The notes: generated from the sequence alone by a model not told the origin. Shown: positions 32,911 to 47,900, counted from the first letter of the stretch. The stretch is DNA of 64,000 nucleotides from Symsagittifera roscoffensis (GCF_963678635.1 NC_087068.1:37521436-37585435); one strand, 5' to 3'. Translations and numbers: made by a program.

Positions 32911-35900
32911 CTAAAACACCAGCACAGTCACTCTTACCCTGTTGACCGGCATACAATTCAGCCACAAAATCTTGTGAAAAAGAGGCGAATCTGACGTTCG
33001 AGCCACTGGTTTGCGATACAGTAACAAGCCAGAAAATTTCCATGTACTCCGCATTGTCCATAGACTCATTTGACATATTCAACCACGAATGCATCATTTA
33101 TCAAAAATTATAAAATCTTTTTCAGAGATTTGTAATCAGAAAAAAAATTAGCGATAAGACAAATCTTCACTCATAAATTTATTATGATTTTGACCAAATG
33201 ATGGGACAAAACGAAAATTTTAACAATTTGGTCAATTTGGAGAAGAATTTCGCAAAACAACGTGCTTCAGAAACTGTGACTACAAAGAAATAACGGCGAC
33301 GGTTCAAAGTTTGACTATTAAAAAGCTGAAAATTAGCAGTTTGCAAAAAGTACAGATACTGGTGGGACTCTAACCCACTTCTTTGTCTCCTTAGAAGGCA
33401 TTACCCTGAGCCAGGGGCGGATTTAGGGGGGGGGGGGCGGGGGGTGCGGACGCCCCCCCCCTCAGGGATTCGACCCCCTGCCGACCCAAAGGGTCCCCCC
33501 TTTGATACTTTTTCAGAAATCCATTTTCGGCCGACCGACCCTAAAATTTTTCTAAAGGCGCCTTTGGCGCCAATATATACTAACTTTGAGGGGGAGCGCG
33601 CGCCAAAAAAAACGCGATTTTTTTGTCAAAATTTTTCAAAAATTGCCCGAAAACGGCTTTTATGACTGTTTTTTCAAAAATTTGCCTGCGGCGCAGAAAA
33701 TTTTGCCAAAGTAGGGGCAAAACAGTGCTTTAGGAGAGCTCTAAAAATCAATTTGGTCGACCTAAAAAAAAAAAAAGGTCGTCAAAATTTTGGAAAATTT
33801 TTTGAAAATCCGCCCCACCCCCCCCCCCCCCCCTCGAGAAAATCCTAGATCCGCCCCTGCCCTGAGCACTACATGCGCATAATCAACAATTGTTAAATTG
33901 ACAAAAAAATCCTTGTTCCGTTTTGATAACACTTGCTAATAATTATAACACAGGCGAAGCTAAACTTTGCAAACAAAAGCAAAAAGAGGCAAGAAGTAGC
34001 TTTAAAAGGTGTTAAAAAAGTAGAAAAACGCAAAAAATGAAGTAATTATGCGTTTTGAGAAAAATTGACCTCGGGATTCGAACTTCAGTCTTCGGACACC
34101 CAAGCACTGAAGACGTACAGACATAAGCCACTGGAATCTTAGTCACTAATAAAATAGAGAATATATGCTATTAAAATGTCAATGCTATGCAGCAAAAAAA
34201 AACATAGCCAATCAAAGATTGGAAGAGTGATGAACGCAAGTAAACATTAAAAAAAAACTTAGTTGAAAAAATATCAACTTTCGAAAATCAAATAAAAAAT
34301 AGATGCCCTTTTAGCTCTATGAACTACTAGAACGATTCATCATTGGCGTTTTTTTTTCATAAATTTAACCCAATTTGAGAAAACTGGATCAACGGTAAAG
34401 TTTTTATTCCGCGGGAAATCTAAGAAATAAATTCCACTTTCGAACCTAGAACCATTTCCACGTTCGTATTTGGAGAGTGCTATTTACGTCAATTTCAGCA
34501 GACGAATTTCAATTGAACTCAAAAAGTGCATTATACCTAAGTGCATCAATATTTTACTACTTTTTCCTGAAAAAAAAAAAACAAAAAAAAATCAGCAAGA
34601 CCTATACAAGAGTCTTCACTACATTCGTTATTCTTAAACATCAAAAAGAGAACTTTTATTTGCGACTGAGGCTGGAACAAAAGTCGAGATCGTAATATGA
34701 CACTACGCTCTTTATGTAAATATAACATATTGAATTTGTAGAACGCTCTTTCCAAACAATTAGCAGTGAACCTTATACAGAAAGAAAGAAAGGATTTATT
34801 TCTCCATAATTGTGAATTTATTTCAATTTGCAACATCAATCAAAATAAACACATACACAAAATGGAGAGAATAGACAACAGACAAGCTTGTCTAATGAGA
34901 ATCTACCAATGTTTGGTTTATTAACAATAGATAAACTACTTTAAAAAAAATTTTGTTGAATATATTAACTTTTTTTAATTTAAGAAAAAAAAACAATTAA
35001 CTAACTATTATTCCTATGGGCAACTGGAAATATTGTACGCAATTTATAGATAATATTCATATTTTCAAAAAAATAGTTTAAAAATGTTTTTTTTCTGTTT
35101 TTATCGAAAAAACTAAAATTTTGAAAAAATCGCAATTTCTCGAATCCTACGGAAAATTGGAACGTCATTTTTTTGTGGGCAAACTTGGACCTCTGAATCA
35201 TGGCCTGGTTGAAGTTAACTTTGGATTTTGATAGTTAAGAGTGAAAAAATATCATAAAACTAAGTTGTCGTCTCGAGAAAATTAACCAAAAAATGATTTT
35301 GTTAGCTCGTGATTTCATGAGATGTACAAAAATTTCATCTTGTGGGCAACGGAGAGTACTTGTTTTGTAACTAATGACTGAGAATTAATTGGCATAATCC
35401 TATTTCCTAGAATATTAACGAAAAAGTTTGTTCCCCGATAAGTTAAAAGAGTGGTTTTCTAACTGTGAATTTACTTTATTTTCAGATCTTGTAGTTTTTC
35501 TTATAGAATTATTGAAAGAGAACAGCTCAAAAAGAAATATTTCTGAATGAAAATTTGATAGCGATCTCAGTGAAAAACTCATTTCGTATATGAACAGTTA
35601 ATGTACTGTCTTAACTTTTTGTTCTGAAGGTAAATCAGAAACGCTTTCGTAATTTTTTCAAAAAGAAATCAGCCGGATTACCCTTACTGTAAAACACAAA
35701 GCGGTTGTAAAGCAGTGGAGCTTGTGCAACCATACAATAAGATTCCGCACTGGATAATAGACCTAATGTTTGATTCTTTATAAGTAAACATAGAAGAGCT
35801 ATACACGTAATGCCTTATCTTCGCAATTATTCCACACTGTCTTCGTAGCTTGTTTCTAAAATAATCAATGTAAAAAGAGAATCTTAATTTGTTATCAATG

Positions 35901-38900
35901 TTTTTTTTGCTGAATATTTCCAATAAATTTCGTATTTTAATTTAGCATCTTAACACGAAATTGGTCATAAGAAGCGCTTTTCCTAGTAAAATTAATTTGT
36001 ATCTTTTTTTAGTATTAAGTGAAAATCATTAGCAGCAAGCCACTGAGCAACAGCATTAAAATCATCATTCAATTGATCGATGGGTCGCAAACATCAGCAT
36101 ACAAACGCACATTTGACTTTTTGACGATGCTCGGCATATCATCAACATATAAAAGAAAGAGAAGTGGACCTAAAATGGATCCTTGCGGTACGTTGCAGTC
36201 TACACTTCTCAAATCGAACCTTACACCAAATAATTCAACGCATCGCTCGCGATTCGTTAAAAAAACTTCGAATCCATTGGTGACAGTTACCAACTAGTCC
36301 AAAATACTTCTTTTCTAAAATTTCATGATTTTTTGAGATCAAGAAAAACGGATGGTACTACTTTTTGATTTGAAAGAATTTTTCTTTTACTTCAGCTTTA
36401 GCATCAATAGTGCTTTGTTTCACTCTATATCTAAATTATTTACAAATTAAATTGAATTAAATTAAAATAAATTAAATTTAACATAAATGCTGTTGAACCG
36501 TACCCGTTCGATTTTTTAAGTCATTAAAAAAGCTATTGGCCTGTAATTATTCATATCTTGGATCCGTCTTTGTGGAATGGTATGATTTTAGCTTTGGCAA
36601 GTTCGGTTGGATATGTAGCTTGCTTGATGGAAGCTTGGATCAGAATTGTTAAACTTGGTACAATTGAGTACGCACGGGCTTTTAAAATATTATTGCTTAT
36701 ATCTAGCTCTGATGAGGCTTTTGATTTCAACAAAAATATGGTAATTTCAAATTCATATGCAGTCATCGGCTTTACATATAATGAGAAGCAAGGCTCCGTA
36801 GTTTTTAATTCTAGTGGAGGTGGCGAAGTATTTTTCAGCAATTTATGTGCAATTTGCGCAAAAAAATTGTTGAAACTACTTGCAATTGTAACTGAGTCAG
36901 TATGCTTTTCGCCGTCTTCTGCTATGATATCACCGACAGCACCGCTGTGCGTTTTCATTCCTTTTAACAAGTTAATTACTAAATTTTGTCATATAGTAAC
37001 TTCGCTTCGAGCACCTGATTTCTCTACTTACTGTATCTCTTAGTAACTTAAACCGCTCTTTCAACGATTGATACAATTTCTTTCCAGTCAATGAACAGTT
37101 TTGATTATTTCTTTTTGTGATCAGATTTTCTATTTTATTGGATAGCCATGGTGGACAATTAGCAATTTTTTAAATTCTTTTCAAACAACGGCGCAAAATG
37201 AGCGTGTAAATGAGAGAAGATATTACTTATATCTTCACTTTCTTTTATTGCTAATTTGACCATTTCATGCAATAAGAGGAAGTTGAAGTTCTGAACTTCT
37301 CCGGGTACTCGCAAAAAAAAGATGTATCTCTTATTGAGGCCGTTTCGTTTCCGCTACTAGAGCTGCAATTGCTGAACTTGACAAGCACAGGACAATGATC
37401 TGTAAAATTCTTGTGGGTTAATACACTTAGAGTAGAATTTATCAGATTATCTGGGATAAAAAGATCCAAACCAGTTTCTGAATTATTTTCAACTCTTGTG
37501 GGAGCAGAGCTTATAATATCGAAATCATTCGACTCTATTGCATCGATGTATTCCAATGAAGCCTTGTTTTGTTTTCTTATGTCTATATTGATGTATCCGC
37601 ATACAATGACTTTCAAATTATGTAGACGCTGTAATTCTTAATCTAATTTTTCGAAAAACTACATCAGCTTATTGTACACTATGTACACTCTCTAGTTTCA
37701 AAAAACCGCAATGTCATTCATGCAAGCCAATCAAATCAATATAAAATAAGTGAACTTACTCCGAGACTCATGAAGAAGGGGTGCCATGAAAAGAGACCTG
37801 AAACAGAAAACAAATCTTGACAAATTAACGAAAATGATGCTGGACTTTTCACGAATAGAAACACACATTATTAACGAGCGTACTTCTCTTCTGAAGTTCA
37901 AACAGGTGATATGAAATGTTTTTACCGTGGCGTGAAGAAAAGACGATTAGGATCAATATATCGGCCGTAGTTGAAGTTTTAACAAAAACAATCGGATCAT
38001 GCGTAAAATCTCGCCCTTCCCTCCTTGACCTATTGAAACATTCCTCCTCTTGAGTATGTCCCCTCCCCTATAAATTATTTCATAGAAGCGCACACAAATT
38101 AAATGCATTCAATACAAATACACCCAAATTTGATTCAGAAAATTTTGAAGTGAAACTGTTAGAAAATGAATCACCTCATATGAGTACAACTTTGCAGTAT
38201 AGCGATATAAGGAAACATGCTATAAGAAAAAACAAATTTTGAAAAAATAATACTCAGAAATGCTATTAGAAAAACTGCAAAGTTTATTAAGACTATTCAC
38301 GATCGACTTTTTCCGTTATTTCTTTTTTATTAAGACTATTCACGATCGACTTTTTCCGTTATTTCTTTAAATCATAAAAACTCATTTGACAAACTCGAAG
38401 CACAAGCGACGGTATCATTTGTGAAAGATAGAAATAGGGTTTCTTGCAAAAATTTTGTTATCAAATAGACTCAACCAGAGGCGAAGCAGAGCTTCTGATA
38501 ATTTACGCTACAAATTATAGATAGAAATATAATTGAAAACAAAATTTTTGAAAACTTGAAAACTTCACTTTCAAAACAGCCACTGTCATAAAATAGGCTT
38601 TTAATATTTAACGATCGACCACTAAACCGAAGACGTGGGCAGATGTTGATTTACCCAAAAAAAAATGACACGTGAAAATTGTGATTAAAATTTTGAGAGG
38701 TTAATTTTTATAGCTTCGAACTGTTACACCTTAACCGACCTAAATTATATTTGATAATAATCAATTTTACCGTTCTTACAAACAATAAAAAGCCGGTAAA
38801 TAATTGATGTTCAAATTCGTGAAAACACAGTTGCGAAACACGATCTGCAGCATTGAAACATAGCCAACAGAAAACGTAAGAAAACAAAAAAGAAAAAATA

Positions 38901-41900
38901 CTCACTTTTTCGAATTTCAAAGAAACAAGCTAATTTTCGTACTTCAAAAATAGATGGCGCTTTAAAGTTTTTTTGAATTTTCGCGAACAATCTATGATTC
39001 ATACTTTTTTGACACAGGTGAAGCCGAGCTTCACTTCGCGCCACTTGCGATACAATCATAAATGACTAAGAAAAAAAATCATGAGAAAAACAAAAAAAAA
39101 TAATTGAAAGAAAAACCTTCAAGTATCATATTTTTTGTCAAAAAAAAATTAAAGAATTGTAACAAAAGTACAAAATATCCGAAACAAAATTACCTGCACC
39201 ATTAGAAACTTTACAATGAGCTTTCAGAATGCAAGAAGAAGCCAAACTTTTATAACATATAATTTCTGCTGAACTAAGCCGACAAAAATAAGACGACAAT
39301 CTAGTAGGCGGACAATCTATTATATATTTATCTCGCCATGTTTAAGCTTTTTCAACGTATTATTTTTGCATGTTTAACGCAAAAGTTTTTGCACGTTAAA
39401 GCTATATCGTATATTGCAATGGTTACAATTTTTTTCCTATTTTCCAGCTTGAATTCTGTTTTTTTTTTCGTCAAGTTTGAAATCAGCGACCCAAAAATGG
39501 GATGCTGTCAGGGTCATCCTTGGGTTTGCAAATTATGCCTCCAAATATGAGTACCCAAATCTTTTTAGTTTGCGAGATACAAAAATTCTTGTGATTTTTT
39601 TGAAAATTTTCATAAAACTCATAATTAAAAATTCCCCAAAAATTGAAATTCTCAACTCTGTAGTTGGGCTCTGTCAAACTTCTCTCAGGGGTTGCAACTC
39701 TTGCTTCAAAATCTGACTGCTCAAATCCTTTTAGTTTGCGAGATATGACATTTTTTATGATTTTTTCAAAAATTTTCTAAGAACTTATATATAACAACTT
39801 GACAAAAATTGAAATTTTTCAACTCTATGGTATGAGCTGCTCTCAAGGTAATTTCAGGCATTGCAGGTTGTGCATCCAAATGTGATTGCTCAAATTGTTT
39901 TAGTTTCCGCGATTTGACGATCTCAGCTAAATCATTAGGTGCTGCCAGGGTACTCTCAAGGTTTCCAAATCTTGCCTCAAAATATGACTGCTCAGATCCT
40001 TTTACTTACCGAAGTATGACGTTTTTTTAAGCCTTTTTTAAAAAGTTTTTCTCGCATAACTTAGATTAAAAAAACCAGCCAAATTTGATATTATCAACTA
40101 AACAGTGTCAATTTCTATCAGGGTACTCTTAGGCCTTGAAAATCGTTCCTCCAAATGTGACTGCTGAAATCATTTTAGTTTCCAAGACGTTTTTTCAAAA
40201 ATATTTTAAGTTTCAAGAGGTTTCAATATACTGAGGTTTCAAGATACTTTCAGAGGTTTCAATTCTGTTCTTCACGTTTTGACTGCTTTTCTCATCTTTG
40301 TTTGCGAGATATGCCATTTTTATAATTTTTCAAAACTTATCAAAATTTTTCTTCAAAAAAACTACACAAAGTTTGAACTTCTCAAAATTATGATGAGGTG
40401 CAGTCGAGGGACTCTCAGAAAGTATTTAAATGGCCTCTGAAGATGACTCTGAAGATGCATTGGACTCGGAAGATGCGTTTCATTTTCCTAGATATGTATT
40501 ATGATTCATTTTCCATGTTTTTCTTTAAAAAATTTCTTTCAAGTTCCAATTTTTTTTTCGAAATTTGAAGTATTCGACGCATTGGTAGGGCGAAGTCAGG
40601 CTACTACCAGCATCCTACACCCCAATTTTATTGCTCGAATTGTTCAAGTTTCCATTACGATATTTCGAAATTTTTCATTGATCTATCAGCTCTATGTTGT
40701 CAGCCATTCTGAAACCCAGTAGCTTCAGAGATTTGACGATTTTAGTTCAAAAACATTCAGTTGAAATTTTCAAATGAAAAACGTTGTTGGATGCACCCGT
40801 CTCTTCTTACTGTTGCATTCCTTTCCTTGATTTTTTTTTTCATTTATTTTAGATACAAGCTGTTTTCATGTTAAGTAATTTGTTTGAAGCACCAGAGGTG
40901 CGTTGCACGCTAGTTTTTTTATGAAACGGAGACATTCCTGTTTGAAAAAAACAGGTCCTAGTCAGATTCGAAGCCAGAACCTTTTCTGCCCCAGGTGTAT
41001 TCGTTACCTCCAGACTAAGTGTGCCGGAGACGCTTAGAAATTTGAATTGAACATTTAGATATACAATGCTGAAAAAATTCCGATCTACAAAATTAAATTA
41101 GAAAAAAGAACACAGATGCGAAGTTGAGCTTCGCACTACTTGCGATACAACAAAACTTTTTATTTTTAAAAATCGCAAATGTCGAAAAACTATATCTATC
41201 ATAATCAATAAGTCTAGTTTTGACACAAAAACATTCCAAGACAAAAAGAATGTGAAATTAGCATCCGAACATAATTTTGAAATTAGCATCGGACCATAAC
41301 TTACCACGCGGTAACAAATACCTTGGCAGAAATATTATGAGCTGAAAAAAATGAACAAAGCTTAAGACTTAAGAAAAGTCCCCCTCGCCCTCAATAAACT
41401 CAAAAAAATGGTTTGCTGGTCAAATAAAACAAAATGAGACAACTAGGCCGATATAATATAGCCGAAACCTTTTCAGCCCCAAAATTTTTTTTTAAAAAGT
41501 TAAGACTAATAAGTTATCAAGCCTCCCTCGCCCTCAAAACACATACGCAAATACACTTTTTTCGCACGTCAAAAACGGAATATGAGGCCGATAAGCCGCT
41601 ATAATATAGGCCGAAACCTCAAGCCGAAACAAAAGAAAAAAGGCTATAACAAAATTGCTGTCATGAAACATTTGAATTATATTTCTATTAAGATGTTTAG
41701 CAATTTGTGCAATCCATTGAAACGATTCGATGTAGGGTCATTAAGTCAATAAAATATAGGCCAAAATCACTTGATCAGAATAGTTTTTAATCGAAACAAC
41801 ACCAAAAAAAATATGTAAGGTGTCAAACTTTTTAAAAAATACAAACAAACAGCAGAGATAAATCAGAACACTAAGGCAACTATAATGTAAAAAAAAATTC

Positions 41901-44900
41901 AAAAAAGCGATTTGGTTGGATGGTAAAAACAAAGCAGAAACTAAGCCGAGAAAAAAAAACGAAAGCGACAAAGTCGAAAATTCAAAAAATACCCAAGAAA
42001 AAATATTCAAAAAATTTGAACTGCGAATTTATTGAAAAACACTAAGAAGGATGCACAGTGAGAGTAATAGACCCATGAGCGCAAAAATATACGCACACAC
42101 AGCATCCATGTCGTGTTTTGCATGCATGCTGAAATCTGTAGACAAAGTTGTTCACGGAAAAAAACCTAAAACCCGATTGCAATACCCGATTGCTATCACA
42201 AAAGTAAACATAAATAGAAACTGCTAGCATTCATTTAAACTGCTAACATGCTCAAAATATGTCTGTAGCAATAGAAAGACGCAGTCTGTTACAACAGAAT
42301 GGCGGAAAGTCCATCATATGAGTCCTGTGAACAAAGTTATTTCCGGGAAAAGACCTTCTAGTACCCTATTGCAATACCCTGCTTATCGCAAGGGTAATAA
42401 AATTAACCCAATGCCAAAAAACTGGTTCAATAGGTTAACATTTTATTCCACTCAGAAATCTCAAAATTAAAATCCATTTTCAAAACTAAATCGATCACAT
42501 TTTTTGAGATTTTTACCCCCTTGCTATAGTAGTAGGATAGGCTTCTGGGTAGACCCACGTGTGTGACCCCTCACTGATCAGTTAAATGAGTTTTCCAGCT
42601 GGATTGCGTTGTCGGCAGAGGCAGAGGATGCGCCAAGTGCACGGAACTAGTTCTTTTGTACTGCGTTTCCACGTAATTCCAATATACTCGTGTTAGATTT
42701 TGTTTCAGCTTTGTTGCGTCGCTAAAGTCAATTTTTTTTGAGAAAATGTTATACAGCAAAGCTGCTCTTTTCCAGAAATTTTCATCACTTTTGCATAATC
42801 GATATTTTGGCACTTCGAATTCGTTGTTATTTCCTTGTCGGGTTGTTTGATTCGTGTTCCAACTTACATATTGAGCCGCTGCTATTTCGTAATTACCGCA
42901 GTTAGTTTTCCAGAAGAGCAATACGTCGCGCAACTCCATATATATGGACACTGGCAGTAGATTAGCTGTTTTCAATTTTGTGACATATGAAGAATTGTAA
43001 CCATATATCCAAGACATTGCTCTCGATTTCACTTTTTCAATGATTTTCAACTGACTTGTTATAATATACCGCTTGTGAGCCATAAGTCAGAATGGGAACT
43101 ACGTACCCAGTGTAACAAATGATTTTTGCTGATGCTTGTTTTGGATGTAACATTTCTTTTCACAAAAAATAGCTCTTTTGTCGCCTTCGCTCCTCGTCTT
43201 TTTGCATTTTCCAGCCAAGACAATTTCTGTGTGACGATTAGTCCTAGATCTTTCTGATTTCCTTCAGATTTCGTTTCTTTTCCTCAAAATTCCGTTTTCT
43301 GTTTGCCTTTAAAGTTCAGCATATTACACTTATCAGCATTAAGAGAAAAGATTTTGTTCGCACCAAATTTGAAGTTGACTGATGTCACCCTGAACCATTT
43401 CATTGTTAGTGCTAGGAAATTTGTAATCATCTGCATATCATAGGGCAAATGAGTGAACATTTTCAGTTATGTCGTTAATATATATGATGAACATAAGTGG
43501 TCCCAATAGCGAACCCTGAGGTACACCACTGGTTACGTCAAGCATTGTTGAATTTGATTGCCCAATTTTGACATACTGCTTTCGGTCATTTAAGTAGCGT
43601 TCCATTATGGCCAAAAAATTTCCCCCAATACTCAGATTTTGCAATTTTCGTAACAAAATATTATGTGACACTTTGTCAAACGCTTTTTCGAAGCCTAAAT
43701 AAAAGCACATATTTCGTTTCCTATTTTTCCAGGACCACATGCTTTTTTGGGATCAAGCAACGTTAGTACATTTGAAATTTGGATCTCAGTTAACTTAATT
43801 TTGTTAATAGTGCAAACGGTTTCGTTTATATTTCGGTCTAGCGTATCATGGACTTCCATGTGGAACACACTTTGGAAAAAATTATTGAGAAGTTCAGCTT
43901 TTTCGACTTCAGATTTAGCTACTTCATCGCCAAAATACATTCGATCCGGTAAACACTCAGATTTCCTTAAACTCCTGAAACATTTGTTCAATTCACTGAA
44001 TTTCCGACTGGCGAAAATACTTTCTTCGAAACTTGCTAAATCAATTTCAGCTGAAGTTTAGTATTCCGACTCGAGCATTTCAATCTTCTCGCGTTTTTGG
44101 GATGTTTGCTTTTTGGCTGTATTGTTACACGAGGACAATGCGTTTCCATAAAAGAATTTAACCTATCGTAACAATGTTCTACAATTTTGTCAACGTTACT
44201 GTAGCAATATGGGTTAAAAGGCTCTGCTTTTAATTTTTGAATCATTTCTTTCCAGTTAATTTTGTTTCAAGCGTAATGAATTGGCGGCTTTTGTATTTCC
44301 TTGCTAAAACAGCTATTAAGCATAACATCCAATTTTATTTTGTTATCTGACTCCATAATCTGTTCAAATTTTTTTTCAAATAACAGACCAAGTAAGGCAG
44401 ATTAATAGTTATCTTCAGAGTGCATTGTTTTCCAGTCTGTGTTTGAAAAATTTATGTCGCCAGTTATCATTGTAAAGTCACATTTTTGGTCTTTTTGCAT
44501 TTTTTGTAGATAACGACACAGTTTCTGAAAACATAATATTGACCATCGGTATTTACTTTCTTTTGGCGGGTTATATAAGCAACATAAAATAAAACTGAAG
44601 TTTTTTAGTTTCGATTTTTATGATAAGGCATTCGTTTTATTTGCTGTCAATCACCGAAAAACTCAATCCATTTTTTCTTATTGCGATCAAAACACCTCCG
44701 TGTTTTGTCTTTTCATTTATTGATTTTCTGTCCGAGCGTATTATTTAGTAATTGTTCAAAAATAAGGCGTCATTTGGAACTTCGTCAACTAGCAATGTCT
44801 CAGAGAGACAGAAAATGTCGTAATTTGGATGCGATTTTGCGACACATAATTGATATCTGAAACGAACTGGACTTAAAACGAAATCAGAGGTCAAACCGCA

Positions 44901-47900
44901 AAAAATTGACTGAGTCTGAACAAATTTTAAGATTTTTCCAGCAAAAATGAAAACGCCCTATATAAGAGACTTCCCTACGTTTATCGACTCCTAATATGCA
45001 GCCACTTCGACGGAAAAATTTGCGTTAGGCGACTGTCCAGAGGAAAATAAAAGTTCATGAAAAACTAGCGTGTAACGCACCTCCAGTGCTTCGAATTTTT
45101 GACACCTCGTGAAAAACCGCATATATTCGAAACCAGATCTGCAGGCTTTTAGTGTACTCTGACAGCACCCAATTACATGGTTGGTTATTTCATATTCAAT
45201 AAAAAAATTAAATCTTATTTTCCGTCATCTCGAAAACGTCAAATCTCGAAAAGTACAAATATATGAGTAGTCATAGTTGGATGCAAGATTTACAACTCCT
45301 GGGAGTACCCTGGCAGCGCCCAATTACAGGGTTGGGATATTTCAATTTAATGAATTTTTCTAAACCTAAGTTAACTGAAAATTTTGGAAATATCATTAAA
45401 AACTCTAATCTCGAAAACTACAAGGATTTGAGCAGTCATATTTTGAGGCAAGATTCGCAACCCCTATGAGTACCCAAACAGCACCCAAACTCAGGGTTAG
45501 GAATTTCACATTTTAAAAAAATCAAAGTTGAGTTTTCTGGAAAACTCTGAAAAACCCACCAAAACGTCAAATCTGGAAAACTACAAAAATTGGAGCAGCC
45601 ATAATTGGACGCCAGGTTCCCAACCCGTGAGAGTTTTCTGATAGCCCCCGAGTACAGGGTTGATAATTTCAAATTTTGAAAAAAAATGTGTGAGTTTTCT
45701 GAAATTTTTTTAAAAATTACAAAAAAGCTCATATCTCAAAAACTACCAGATATTGAGCAGTCATATTTAGAGGCAAGATTCGCAACTCTCGAGAGTACCC
45801 TGACAGCATCCAACTACAGGGTAAGGAATTTCATATTTTGAAAAAATAATTCGTTTTTTGAAAAAAATCACAAAAAACGTCATATATCGAAAACTACAGG
45901 AATTTGAGCACTCATAATTTGAGGCAAGGTTTGCAACCCCTTGAGCGAACTCTGAAAGCCCCCAGTGTTGAGATATTCAATTTTGAAGGGAAAAAAATGT
46001 TAAGAAACGTCATCTCTCAAAAATTACAAGGAATTGAGCAGTCATATTTAGAGGCGAGAATCGCAATCACTGACAGTACTTTGACAGCACATATCTACAG
46101 GGTAAGGTTTTTTAAAAATTTGAAAACAAATTAGTTCAAATTTTTTGCAAAAGTCACAAAAAACGTCTTATCTCGAAATCTTCGGGGATTTGCAGTTGAA
46201 GTAGTACGCATGGTTCGCAAAAAATCACAAAAAAACGTCATATCTCGAAAACTACAAGGACTTGAGTGTCTCATTTGGAGGCAAGATTCACAACCCTTGA
46301 GAGTACTGTGACAGCACCCAGTTACAGGGTTGGGACCTTCAAGTTGTAATTTTTTAGTGAATTAAGTTTTCTGAAAATCTTTGAAAAAAAAATCGTCGTA
46401 TCTCGTAAACTAAAAAGATTTGAGCAATTTTAATTAGACGCCAAGTTCATAGCCACTTTGTGAACCCTGTCAGAATCCACTATTGGGCTGCTTTTTAAAA
46501 CTCGCTTGAATAACAACTTAATTCAATTTGGAAAAATTGAAAAAAAAAATTTTAACCATTGCAATATAGAGTAAAGATAGAGAAAAAAAGATCGAAAAAG
46601 AAGGATCGAAATAACAGATTAAAAAAAGAAAAAATATAGATAAAAAGATAGAAACATCGAAAACAAAGAAAGAAAAAGAAAGATAGAAAAGATTTTAAAA
46701 AGACAGAAAAAAGATCAAAAAAGAAGGGTAAAAAAAGATCGAAAAAGAAGGATCGAAAAAAAAAGACAGAAAAGATAGAAAATCCAGATAAAGATGAAGA
46801 GAAAGAAAGATTGGAGACAACCGTTTGACAGTTGTACTATTTTGAACTGAATCGTCAAAACCAAATTGAAAGTTGAAAAAATAGGAGACAGTTAGACAGA
46901 CATTATCAAATTAATTTAAAAAGCAGGTAAACAGACCTCGAAAAAAATACTGAAAGAATAATGACCTTGCGGAAAACTAATTGAAACATTTTCTTAAGCA
47001 TTGCAATATATGTTATAGCTTAAACATGAAAAAATCTTTCGTTAAACATGCAAAATAATTACGCTTAAACATGGGAGATAGCTGTCACTAGCATTTAAAT
47101 ATAGTATAGATTTAAATATAGTATAGATATAGAGAGATAGATATAGAAAGATATAGATAGATAGATATAGATAAATTGTCATAAAAAAGGTAATCGTTTT
47201 ATAACTTAAAACAGCCTAACCCTCTTGAAACATACCAAACAATTTTTACCGCTTCAAACGTCAAAAAAGTGACTAGGGCGATATAACATACACCGGAACG
47301 TATTAAAAATCAGGATTCGTATTTTTGCAAGTAAAAGAACGACATTCATTTATGATGCAAGTTACTTAAATCAGAAAAAATCCATACATTGAAAATTAAG
47401 CCGACAAAAAGCAGACAAACGATAGTCCGACTTGAAAATTTCTCTAACTATAGTCTAACTATCAAAATAGCCCAAATTTATTTTTCAGATACATGTGAAT
47501 TGATAAGCACTTACTGGTTCCAGTTTTCATAACAAAGGCCACTGCTAAAACGAATCCAATAGATAGAATGTGAACAACCATCATACTGGGTTTTGGGGGC
47601 AATTTGAATGGGATGCGCTTTGAGCACGTAGATGTTTGAAGCCACTCTTGAGATTTGCTTCGGGTGCGGTTTTTGTCGTTGTTATACAGCTCGTTCACAT
47701 TTTTCAGTGGTGCGCCATCTATTTGAACAGTAGTAAGACTGTTTGCGTGGTCAATATCCGAAACTCTTGGTTTAGCATTCGATGTTGTCTCACTAGAATT
47801 ATGGTTGATAGAGATTTGAAGAGCAGACACTTCTAAGTTCCCAGGATATGTTTGACACTCCAGTTTTACAATGCCTTTCAGTTCATCGGAGGAAATTTCT

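Noticed and set aside
32938-33097. ORF just upstream of b561 exon 3 as its first exon, joined through a 27-nt GT...AG intron
   Set aside because: The encoded peptide is not hydrophobic and lacks the SWHP histidine. The real preceding exon is at 37,760-37,797, which fits in phase and motif.
33412-33859. G/C-run-rich stretch as a CpG island or promoter
   Set aside because: It is a transposon with target duplications and a second copy at 1,201-1,620.
38708-39059. Hydrophobic minus-strand ORFs as the missing first membrane segment of the b561 gene
   Set aside because: No donor in the right phase and no match to the family. The segment ending at donor 47,515 fits both.
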